From Maylandia zebra (taxonomy: Eukaryota > Chordata > Actinopteri > Cichliformes > Cichlidae), in the NCBI RefSeq assembly GCF_041146795.1, contig NC_135170.1, positions 20,640,033-20,704,032 on the forward strand: a DNA stretch of 64,000 nt, written 5' to 3'. This document shows, in pieces, positions 35,691 through 46,894 of the stretch. A model generated the notes under the pieces. The model had not been told where the DNA came from. It worked only from the letters and a program-made list of their open reading frames with translations, and searched no databases. Made by a program: the position numbers and the translations under genes. The number at the start of each line of letters is the position of its first letter. The stretch's first letter is position 1.

Positions 35691-38600
35691 ATGCCTGTCC
35701 GAGCAGAGTACCGCGGCACCATCCGATCGGCCTGCCCATCCTCGGCCTCTCTCGTCCCCCCTGCCCCGATCAACACCCACCAGCCGGGGGTGGCCACCTC
35801 GCTTCTGTACAGCGGCGCACAGTTTCGTGGATACCAGAAGAGTAAAGGCAACTCGTACGACGTTGAGGTGGTCTTGCAGGTAATTTTGTGGTCCTGTATA
35901 GTTATATACAAAGTCTGCATATGAGTAGACTCTGTGCATCCATAGTTGCTAACTTGCTATCTTTCCAGATGTTAGCTTCATTAGCTCATTTTTTGTTTTT
36001 TGTTGCTTTTCCTACATGTTGAGCAAATTTTGAGCTAGCTTAATGACCTTATGTCTTCTTTTGGAGTTTGAATTTGGGACAACTTGGCTTTAAAAACCGA
36101 TGTTTCACAGACAAGTTGGCGTTTAACCCCCCCCCCCCCCCCCCCCCCCTCAAAGCTACCTAAATTGCAGTATTAATATAGCAGCTGGTGTTGACACAGC
36201 TAATATAATATTTCCCATCTCAGTGAGCTTTCCCACCAACTTACAGACAGTTTTCTTGTTACCATGAAGGATTTTGTGCTCGTCATGTGGAACCATCAGT
36301 AAAATATGTGTTCTGTCTTTCTCAGCATGTGACTGTAGAGGACTCGTATTTGTGTGGCTACCTGAAAATCAATGGCCTGACTGAGGTAAGTCTCCCAGCT
36401 ACATCATGAGTAGTAAGACTGACCTTTATTCTTTTGAAGTCGTTCCACTGACTGGTTTCCACTCGCTTTAAGCAGACTGCAATGTGACAGAGTACATTAG
36501 ACCAGTGGTTCACAACGTTTCCACTTCAAAAGCAAAAAATCTTAAAAATGTAATCAATCAACTTATGAGTAAAAGAAGAGCCAAGTTTAACTTTAGTTAA
36601 ATAATGGCCAGCTTGGTTGCATCAACCAACTCCTTTTTTTTTTTTTAAACTTTCCCTAGAACAATCCCATTCATTCAACTTAAGCAAAGTAGATTTGGCT
36701 AGATGTGAGGCCTTTAGGGCTAACCACACATGCTTAAGCTCAAGTGTCAGCTGTATACCCATTACATTATGTAACATATGGAAGCAAAAAGGTCAGGGGG
36801 ATCTTGGGTTAAAGTTCAGCTTTGGCAGAGCGAGTGAAAGATGAGAAGTCAGGTTGTGAGTGAAGGAGTTGTATTAAAGCTCACCTGGTATCCATGAGAA
36901 AATTAAAGCAAGGGAGCATTCCTCTTAATGCTGCTTTATTATTTTTATATGTTATACAGTACCATATTTTAAGAAATTGTGAAAGCAGCCAGATGAAAAG
37001 GAATAATGCACTACATCTATTCTGCTGATCCTGAAGCTTAAGCCCTGCCCATCAACATGTAAATCACAGGAAATCTGGACATTTGAATAGGCTATTTGCA
37101 CAGTGCAGGATAAATGCAGTTTTAAAACGAGTACCAAATCACGTTGCGAACAGTCCCGTTTTATCTTTCCCTCCTAATTCATTCTGTGTCTGGCAGGAGT
37201 ATCCGACTCTAACAACGTTCTTCGCTGGAGAAATGATCAGCCGGAAGAGGCCATTTTTAACTAGAAAGTGGGATGCGGATGAGGATGTGGATAAAAAACA
37301 CTGGGTAAGTCGTGCTTTTAGTTTTCTTCATCATTGATTTTTAAGTTTTTGGACATGTGTCAGTTTTCTCTAGCTTGGAAAACTGGATACCATGACACAG
37401 CTTTTTCTCAAAAGGGCACAGTTAAAGTCGCCACAGCTCCTTATCTAACCAGTTTGAGGGCAGTTTGTGTCCTCATGTCTTTCAGGAAAGCCTTTCCTAA
37501 TGTTGTGTGTGGAGGTCATTGCTTCGCCATTCCTGATTTTTCAGCTAACAATGGGTGTTAAATAACACCTATTGTGTTATTTAACACTTATACTACTTTA
37601 TCCCCTACTTTATCTTCTACATGGCAGAAGATAAAGTAGGGGAATCAAACAAAGCCTATTTCACAACAGTTTTGTTTTTTTGTTTTTTGACCTGATATTA
37701 AGGAGTATGAGTAGCACAGGTGTTACTAATGATGCAGTGCTTTAATTAATGTGATTGCTGACACCTGTTTACCAACTCTTTTATATCCAAATGGTTACTG
37801 TCAGAAGATCTGTTGCAGATGTTGGTATTTATTTCCTGCTCTTCTGTTTTGTCACCAGAGCAAGTTTAAGGCTTTTTGCAAATATGCCAGGAACTTCAAC
37901 TCTGATGACTTTGACTATGATGCACTGGAAAACAGTGACTATATCTTCATGAGGTGGAAGGTTGGCACTCTGTCATTCATTTTAGCTGTGAAATTAATTT
38001 GTGCATGTTCTCAGCTTGGGGTCAGACTTTAACCTCCGCTCTTGTTGTGCATTCAGGAGCAGTTTCTAGTTCCAGACCACACGATCAAAGATATCAGTGG
38101 TGCCTCCTTTGCAGGTTTCTACTACATCTGCTTCCAGAAGTCCACAGCCACTATTGAGGGTTACTATTATCATCGGAGCTCAGAGTGGTAATTACTAATC
38201 ATTAAAACAGTTTTCACACATGCACCTCAGCCGCGTGACTTTGCATCCATGTGTTTGTTGGAATGTTGTGTAAAATTTTGCAAATCGTAAACTTTTATTC
38301 ACAGTAGTACAAATAAAACGATCAAATGTACAATTTTAAGAAAAATATTAACTCATTTGTAATTTGACGCCAGAAACGCGTCTCAAAAGTTGAGAAAGGG
38401 CTGTGTTTACCAATGTGTAGCCTCCTATTTTCTTAATCTTCTATAAACTACCTGGAACAGACAAGTTCAGCTGCTGGGCTTTCGTCTTCATAGAATTGTA
38501 GCTGCCCGAGTTGGCTTTGTTGTACGTTTTGTTTCACTATGTGCCAAATGTTTTTAGTTGGTGAAAGGTCTGGACTGCAGGCAGGCAGTTCAGCACCTGG

Positions 38601-41275
38601 ACTCTTCAACTATGAAGCCATGCTGCTGTAATTGATGCAGTATATGGTTTAGCATTGTCTTGCTGAAATATTGAAGGCCTCCTGTGGGGAGAAAAGACTT
38701 ATGGATGAGAGGATATGTTCTAAAACCCGCATATACCTTTTAGCACTGATCGTTAGGGATGGGTATCGTTTAGGTTTTAGCCGATACCGGTGCCAAATCG
38801 GTACTTTTGAAACGGTGCCGGTGCTCAAACCGGTGCTTAAAGAATGGAGAACACAAAATTGGTCCAAAAACCTCTCATGTTCAGCTGTTTTTTGTAAAAA
38901 GATAACAATGTTAGCCTTTTCTGCAGCTATGGGGCATATATGGTATCACTCTTGGCTGGAAGCAGTGCTTAAACAATGGAAAAAACACAAACTTTGTCCT
39001 AAACCTCTCATGTTTAACTGTTTTCCACTTTTTCTTTGGTCATTTTAGCCTTTTTAGCCAGGGTGAAGGGAGTATCTGCCATCAAACAAGAGGACAGCCG
39101 CATGTAGCTATGATGATGTTTGCTAGTTCACCTTACATGCATTAATGTAATAACGTGGTTAGCCTACTCAACGTAAATTAGCTACTCACGCAGAGAAGAA
39201 CGGCTGCTGCCACCATCATCCGTCATCATTTCTGCTACACTGGCAGGGCTAGGGGCCAGGACTCTCCTCTTCGTGTTTTTGGGGGATGTTGCATAACAGG
39301 CAACCCGCCTGCAGTAGATGTGCTCGGTGTGAGGTCTCGCAGCAAGCTATCAAATACGGCGCATTTCTGGGCTTTTAAAAAAAACGCTATGCGTCGCCAG
39401 GTGTTTCATCAGATTTGAGGTGTTACCTCCTTTGACAGTATCACAGTATCAGCTTAAAGCACTTGTTGCAGGCTGCTGAGTTTGCATATTTTGCTATGAA
39501 GTACAGCCAGACTTTTGACCGCTTCGCCTTGGACATTTTTAATCTGTAGCTCTGCTCTAACAGAACGTACGTACCTGGCCCCGCCTACTATCCTCGGAAA
39601 CGTAAAATGATTGGCTAGAATCTAAAGTGTATCACAGCTCAGGAAAAAAAAGCACCGAAATAAAGCACCGAAATGTGCGCTGCTTTTCGGTCTGGTTACT
39701 ACCGTTTATGTCAGAAATGGCACCGGACACCGGTACCCATCCCTACTGATCGTGCTTGTTCCAGATGTACAAGCTGCCAATTATAGGCACTAATGCACTC
39801 ATATACCAGAGAGATGCTGGCTTGTTAGAGTATTGCCAACAACAAGGTGGTCAATCTCCTTTTTTGTCATAAGGACCAGCTTTCTTATTTTTCAAAAGGT
39901 ATTTCAATTTCCTTGACCTTCAACACAATCTGAATCTGAATTAGAGAAGCAGAAACAAATGAATTGATGATTTTTAGTCTTGTGTGCTGATTTCTTCAGA
40001 TTCTCAGTCTTTGATATGATACTGTAAATCAGATATTCAGTCTTCACAATTCTGTGTTATGAAACGTTTTTCTGAATTTGTTCAATAGTTTCTAGATGCG
40101 GTTTCCTGTCGATTGCTAAGCTCCAACCATCCTTGCTTCTGGGAAACTTTGCCTCTCTTAGATGAACTTTTCAGACATGTTGTTACATCAACTTCAAAAT
40201 GAGTTAAAGTATTTAAGTGTTACACTTGTGCAGTTCAAACATTTTGTTCTGAAATTTACAAATCACTGTTTTTATTCATTTGTACAAGTTTTTTGGTATT
40301 GGGATTGTAAAGGGGAAGAGTAGCAGTGGTAATAAATGCTTTGCTACTGAAAATAAGCCAGGACTATATGGTGGCTATAATAGCAGAAAAATATAAATTG
40401 GGAGGTGGTGCAAAGTGGGAATAAATTGGAACAGTATCAGGGTTATTATGTATCACTAGAGGGAGTCATCCCAATTTGAATAGGTGTACTCACACAACAT
40501 TGATATAATTCCTGAAGGTAATAATATTTCCTCATGTTTCCTTAAGTTTTAAATTGCTTTCAACAGTCCTTTGTATTCTTTTCTATAACTTGTTATGGCC
40601 TCATATTGCTGTCATTTCACTCATGTTACTGCCTGAAAGCATTGTAAAACCTGCACAAGTTGTAATGTTTCTAATCTCTCTGTGTGAAGCACATTTACTG
40701 TACTTAGAATTAAATGTGCTATATAAATAAAAATTGCCATTTGTACTATTAACTCAGTCAGCCGAAGGACTGATGGGCTTATTCCATCCCAAGGCATCAG
40801 TCACCCACAATTGACAAAAATGACTCCTCCTCCTACAGGTTTAGAAAGAATTTAGTCAAACATGCAGACAATGATCACTGCATGATTCTTTACCCAAACC
40901 ATGCTTGATGTTTAGGGCATAGCTGCCATTTTACAGGCGAAATTCTTAAACGCTGATACATTGTGGTATAATGTGCACAATGTTTGGCTTAATTATTGCA
41001 GCAGATGAGATCCTATCAGGAATGTTTCCAGAAGTGTCTCTCTCTTTGCCAGTTTACTTTTTCAAATTAAAACTGAATCTGCGCCATTTGCAAAAACTTT
41101 GTTTTCTGAGTCTTAAAGTACCCAAGTAGCGCCGGTTACTTTAAGTTTGCAGTTTTTCACATGAACACATGTCTCATGATTGGTTTTGTTTTTCCAACTT
41201 ATTTCCTGCAGGTACCAGTCTTTAAGCCTGAACCATATTCGAGAGCACAGTATGCCTATTTATGAATTTCGGTGA
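35691..41275 (+). CDS. gid4: gid4, substrate receptor of the GID/CTLH E3 ubiquitin ligase, complete
   Basis: GID4 is the beta-barrel substrate receptor of the GID/CTLH ubiquitin ligase; it binds Pro/N-degrons and, in yeast, drives degradation of gluconeogenic enzymes. Coding exons: 35691-35879, 36326-36385, 37197-37304, 37859-37960, 38057-38187, 41212-41275. All are GT-AG and in phase, giving 217 aa. Near-identity to the human barrel is visible: [87 protein letters not shown], ending PIYEFR. The start MPVRAEYRG matches the conserved MPVRTE; the long N-terminal extension of human isoform 1 is not apparent. The last intron (38188-41211) is mostly nested transposons. Confidence 0.96.
36127..36149. 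repeat. Uninterrupted C23 homopolymer
   Basis: Twenty-three consecutive C residues lie in gid4 intron 1. Exact length is prone to sequencing error. Confidence 0.9.
37555..37587. repeat. Perfect 14-bp inverted repeat, 5-nt loop
   Basis: gtgttaaataacac (37555-37568) pairs with gtgttatttaacac (37574-37587) in gid4 intron 3. It lies immediately before a second, longer hairpin. Confidence 0.85.
37601..37643. repeat. Perfect 18-bp inverted repeat, 7-nt loop
   Basis: tcccctactttatcttct (37601-37618) is followed by acatggc and then its exact reverse complement (37626-37643). The role is unknown. It could be the core of a small palindromic element. Confidence 0.85.
38270..40315. mobile_element. Old DNA-transposon-derived repeat interrupted by a younger hAT
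   Basis: The flanks 38270-38753 ('tgcaaatcgtaaacttttattcacag', 'cgtctcaaaagttgagaaag') and 39754-40315 ('cctgtcgattgctaagctcc', 'ggtattgggattgta') look like two parts of one widespread teleost repeat. The 992-bp hAT at 38754-39745 splits it. The outer family is unassigned and its limits are approximate. Confidence 0.45.
38754..39745. mobile_element. Non-autonomous hAT transposon, 992 bp, with 8-bp target duplication
   Basis: It starts tagggatgggtatcg and ends ggtacccatcccta. It is flanked by identical ctgatcgt at 38746-38753 and 39746-39753. Sub-terminal 'gccgataccggtgc' palindromic motifs recur. No transposase frame was seen. It is inserted in the older repeat in gid4 intron 5. Confidence 0.85.
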
Positions 41276-42691
41276 CGTGGCTGCGCAGGGATGTGGAGTG
41301 ACAAAAGAAGGTTCATGCTGCCCTGTGCTTAAACGGGATGGAGAATCCTTTAATGCCAAGAATGGAGGTGACCCATTTTCCTCACTGGCAAGGAAAAACA
41401 CAGCTGGTCAGACACTCTTCTGCTGGACTGCTAGAAAGAAGGCACAGATGAAGAACCATAAGGAAGATCTGTGAGACGTGGAATTTTCTCACAGTTGCTG
41501 CGGCAGATTGAAATTTGTTTTCTGGTTTTGTTTGTTTTTCCTGCACTTGTAAAAAAAAAAAAAAAAAAAAATTCCTCAGTAGTTCAAAACAGATTTCCTC
41601 CATTTGTTTCTGTTAAGACAAAGTGTTGCTTTTAAGAGTTGGGGAAAAAAAGAGTAAAGCTTAATATATTTATCTTATTTGAAAGATACAAAATCTTTGA
41701 GGACCTGTGATGATTAACGAGTTAGACGCGCAACAAGCAGAGATGCATGAGAGCTTTTATGCAGGTTCTATATGATCAGGGATGGTATGCTGCTGTAATG
41801 TTCAGGCAATATGTATTTTAGTAATCCTGATATGGATGAGCTGGAAATGAGTGAAAACCTTGTTTGTAAAAAGCTGCAGCTTTTTGAAAAATCATCTCAA
41901 CTTTGTAAAGTGTTTATCTATGCAAGCCAAAGATTAATAATGGGTCGAATTTCTTACACCACTTAATTTTAGTTTTTATTTTAATTTTCAGATCACTTCT
42001 GTTTAAGGGAGATTTATTTATTTTAAATCAGGAGTAAAATGTAGGGGGGGGGGGTTAATTATACTAACCATCAACCTGAAGCACAGCAACTGTAACCAGT
42101 GACTCATAATCTAGTTGAGATTGAAAGTTTTTTGGGGGGTTTGTGCCAAGTAAAATATTTCTGGGAAGAGTTTGGAAAACTTCAGATTGAACACAAGAAA
42201 ATGAACGCAGAGCTCTGACTGCAGTGTAACAAATTGGAGAATCAAATAATGTGTTGCTGTAATGTTTAAAAGCACCTGTGTGTGGTTGTGAAAGCTTGAT
42301 GGAAAAAGAATAAAACCACCTTTGATGCTTTAGGAAAAACCTGCTGCCTTACAATTTTAACTGTAAAGCTCCTGTTGTTTTTAAGATGGGTGACTAGTTT
42401 AATGTTGCTTTATTTGAAATCATGAACATTTAATAATATGAGAGAAACTGTGTGTTATCTGGCTAAGCTAAAGGTCAGACCTCGGGTATAAGTTGATGTG
42501 CGAATGCTATTCACACTACAGTCTTTTAACTCAAGCGAGGAGATCGCAGATATTACTATCCTAATGACTCTTGTTACATGATTAACAAAAAACTGTAAAA
42601 TGTGCAATGTAGAAGAAATGTTTATTTTGGAGTCTGTAATTAAGTTTTATGAAAGATGGTGTATTCTAACTCTGCTGTGAGGAGAAATAAA
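41276..42691 (+). other. gid4 3' UTR
   Basis: AT-rich non-coding sequence follows the stop codon. AATAAA at 42686-42691 is the best terminal signal; earlier candidates occur near 42309 and a later one near 43046. An A21 tract lies at 41551-41571. The 70-codon frame running through the start of this region is a shadow. Confidence 0.5.
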
Positions 42692-43938
42692 TAACTTTGA
42701 TACATGTTTGTATGGTTGGCTGCTCTTTAAAGAGTGTTTTATAATAACAGCAATTACTTGGTACATTCTGAATCACATGTAACAGCAGCTAGCAGTAGCT
42801 GACCACACAAACCAAACTGCTTTTCTCTTGTGACCATCTCAGCCGATATCAATACTGTTGTTTAGCTGTTTGGGCAATAGTCCCACTTTGTAGTCCCTCT
42901 AACATGCTGGAAGTGCTGAAAAGTCAAAGTTAGCCATTGTTTGAGTCTCACCTCTGTTTCAGCCTGAACTGAATGAGGAAGTAGTCACTAATGCTAACTC
43001 TGTATCACAGTGACCATGAGAAAGCTATTTATCAAGACTTGGTCAAATAAAAGAGTTTTGCATTGTTAAACATTTCACTGGTTTGATCTTCCTTTAGTGT
43101 TAAATGCTAAGAGAAAATAAAATATATCTATGTTGAGCTGCTTCAGCTTTTATTTTATTTAATTTTTTTTAAACAACATTTAACCGAATGAAATGGGCAG
43201 AGACTAAATGAATATTTTTGCTTTGGGGGTTATCCGCAGGCTGCTGATGACAGTCAAAGAACATAAAAGTCTAGAAAGAAAACAAAAATTGTCACCACGT
43301 TGGCCTACGTGCCACAGATCAAAATTCCTCAGAAGACAGGAAGAAATATTTACGGCCCACAGAAGGAAAGAGATGCCATTTCCCCCCCCACTAACTTCCT
43401 CATCTGGCTTTAACAATGGTGGTTTCTTTCTTAAGAAATTAGTTATGAGTAGTTGTTTGCAGCAATACTTTATGGTCTTTGGTTTTAGACCAACAGCAGG
43501 AAATCCAATAATTACTCACACAAAAAAAAACACTTTCATAGGCGTGCATAATAAATCCATATTTATATATCAGAATCAAAGCTGTATGGATTTAAAAGAA
43601 GTGGTGCTCTATATTGTCAGGTATTTTTGTAAATTAATAAAATAAACTAGCAACGCTACCATTACAAACACTAGTTGTTCTTTTCATTACACCACATGTG
43701 TCATTTGTGCTACTTCATTATCTTCATGATCATGCAAATTGATCCTCTAATATATAAAAAATATTTTTGATCATTTCTGTGTTTAATTTATTCTACTTTT
43801 TTTCTTCTTGTAAAAGAAAAGTGCTACACAGAACGAAACATCACACAACATATTATCAAACAAAATTAACATTAAGCTTTACATTTGGATTAGACAAAGT
43901 CTCCAGGAAATGAATGTAAATCACTGTCATGGAAATAC

Positions 43939-43941
<3 letters not shown>

Positions 43942-44021
<80 letters not shown>
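43942..44021. repeat. (TG)n microsatellite, about 80 bp
   Basis: Uninterrupted TG dinucleotides. Short CA runs follow at about 44126-44205. Confidence 0.95.
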
Positions 44022-44023
<2 letters not shown>

Positions 44024-46449
44024 CTTGCTGATCTCACACACAGCAGCACTGGATGTTTATGGAAACTCGTTGAGGACTTGGGAAACTGGACCCTCAGTGC
44101 ATTATACATCAACCTTCTTCTATTACACACACACACACGTATACTGACATAACCACACACTTGCAGTCCCATCTGTTTGTTACACACACACACATGCACA
44201 CACACCTTTTATACACTTAAATGGTTTTGGGATGACTGCTCTGGTTGTTTGCACGTGCCAGCGGTTCCTGTGAGGGAATGGTGGCAATATTAATCGAATG
44301 AAATCAATCAACATGTGAGATTTTTAGCGTTTACTTCAACTTCCATGTGCCCGCAATACTATGCAGTAAAACCTGCCTTTGACATAGTTTTCTGCTGCTA
44401 TTATCGATGGATGGTTCTGGTTGAGTCAGCAACATAGAGGAAGGTTTAAAATGCACTTCCAGCATAAAGTTCAGATTTTTGGTTTGGCAAATAAGGAAGT
44501 GAGAAGTAGTAGGATTTCAGGAATATACGTTGCACGAGTGTGCAATTTAGCATCGAGGGAATTTCTAGTAGTAGCCTAGTATAGATCAAAAGTCACGCTG
44601 CTAAGTGCTGTCATTTGCCAGATTTACATTGCATCAGAAAATGGTGACATAAAGTTTCATAAAGCCACTTCTATTTGTGTCAACATGTGGCTTCAAGAGC
44701 TGACCATTTCTCATCCTGCTTCCGATAACTGCTGCAGTGTGTTATTTTAGTTTAGTTTTTGCAGATTATAAGAAGCTGCTTACTTAAGAAGAGCCAGGCT
44801 TAAACCCCATGGGTCTGATCGTGCATTTGTTTGCTTTGGATGAAACTGGAACTGTTTTCCTTGGCAAAGCGCTCCAAAGACATGCTGCAGGCTTGGATCA
44901 GGAATTCTATGGAGCAAGTATTCACGCGCACATCCTCAAATACCATCACACTAAGCGCACAATGGTTTGACAGGTGTTCAGAGTGTGTGCGCGATCATAT
45001 TTGACTCCACATTATAAACACAGGTGGATTCTTCTATTACATAAGCTTGAAAAAGCACTGTAATAACATGGATGAATGCCGTCTCAGGCTTAAAGAGAAA
45101 GACTCGAAAATCGGAGTCAAAAGGCAGCCTTCTTTCAGATTTGATTTGATTTGATCTCTGAATGTCGTTGAACCTCTGTTAACTGTGCTTATTCTTTCCT
45201 TCATCTGAAAGGTCCTAATTTGCATTGGAGTCTTTTTTTTGTGCCTGCAGCTCAACAGATACCTTGCGGTAATGACATTTTTATCTTCTGAAATTAGCTG
45301 GTGCCTCTAAAAGGTGTAGTGTGATTTAGACACACACGCATGCAGCAGAGAGAAAAGAGAAGGAGTTCTAACTATATTTGGATGTGTGACAAGACACAAA
45401 GTGGTTGTGTGCTCTCTTGATTGTTGACTTTATAGTGAGTGGTTCTCACTTGTGGCACTATTCTGGCTGTCAGCTCTCAGTGAGTGAGAATAACTCGCCT
45501 TATCTACACGGTGTTAAAGAGAGGGGACCTCTTCACCTTTCTTGTCTGCTTGTACTTTTTTCGTTTTGTTTTGGGGTTGTTTTTTTTTCTTTCCAGTGTT
45601 CCTCAGTTTTATTGCAGCGGCTTTTTCTCTCTCGCCCCATTTTCCACTCCACAAGATGGTTTTGAGGAAGAAAGGGAGAGAGGAAAATACCAAGCGAGGG
45701 AGAGAACGAGAGAGAGGCCTTTGCATATCCTTGTCTTACCTGTAAAACCAGTCCAGACTGAGCTGTACACCAGTACAGAATAAAAGAATAGAAGAAGGGA
45801 GGACTCAGATGTAAGGGATTACCCAAAATCACTTGCTGTGGGAAGGACTCCTTGTCTCTCTCTATCAGTCACACACATCTGGACGCACCCATTTGAATTT
45901 CATGTTGTCTTCATTGAGGACATGCACCTAATCTACATAATCTGCCTGATAATTCAGCACATTCCCAACGGTTTCTGCAACTAGGCGAGCAGTATCGTAC
46001 TGCACCCTTGGTAATTTTCATAATGACACACTGACACTCCCACACGTTCTCACTCGCACAAACACACTCACTGAATGTAAACCTCTCAGTTGAATTTGTC
46101 TGTCTTTGTTTCACAAAGAGCTTAGCTGTGTGTCACCGTTAAATCCAAATTTCAAAATAAAACGTAACCTATTACAGTGTTAGGTATGTTGAAGTTTTAA
46201 TCTTGGCAACAAGAAGTCTTGGAGTTCTGTGCACATTTAAACACACAGAGTAGTTACTTTGTTACCCTTGACTGGAAGATGTGGGCACCGTTTTGTTTTA
46301 GTATAAAAGTCTGCCGATGCTGAATGCACGACCACGTTGTTTTCTGAATGTTGGTCTCAGATTTAGTGTAAGGCTAAAAAAAACACATTAACAAGAAGCA
46401 CAGCTCACTCTCTGGGCAGTATTTACTGTTAAGGAAACAGTACTATCGT

Positions 46450-46450
46450 T

Positions 46451-46547
<97 letters not shown>
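46450..46547. repeat. Compound (TA)n(TG)n microsatellite
   Basis: About 12 bp of TA pass directly into about 85 bp of TG, roughly 350 bp upstream of noxo1. Such alternating purine-pyrimidine tracts can adopt Z-DNA. Confidence 0.95.
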
Positions 46548-46549
<2 letters not shown>

Positions 46550-46894
46550 CAAAGAAAGAAAGAGAGAGAAAATCAGGAGTAAATTCTGTTCTTTTTTCAA
46601 AAATGAACACTAAAAAAAACAAAAACTGCAGTTTTATATAAATATCAATATAAATTCAACTTTTTTGTGAAAATATATTTTGTGTGATATGCACCAAAGC
46701 TAATTTGCAAGAATTTCCAGCATGTACACAACTGCAGATTTTCCCCCTCTGGTTGCCTACGTAAACCAGAGCCACACCTGCTCCGGTGGAGGAAGCATAA
46801 ATTCACCTGCAGAGCCTCACTGCTTCAGTCACATACCTGGGAAAGGCTGAGCTAGTTTGACTGCAGCTCCCAAGCACCCATCTGTGCTGTCATT

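Larger units (their letters stand above)
42692..46894. other. gid4-noxo1 intergenic spacer (synteny junction)
   Basis: Apart from two long TG repeats and scattered CA runs I see no gene, RNA gene or recognisable transposon. A 145-codon plus frame at 43208-43645 has no domain or splice context. The last 150 bp before 46895 should contain the noxo1 leader. Confidence 0.5.

Noticed and set aside
43208-43645. 145-codon plus-strand frame in the gid4-noxo1 spacer
   Set aside because: No domain, biased composition, no splice or promoter context, low-complexity surroundings. Most likely a chance frame.
43856-44205. Frames made of alternating Cys/Val or Thr/His
   Set aside because: Translations of the TG/CA microsatellite.
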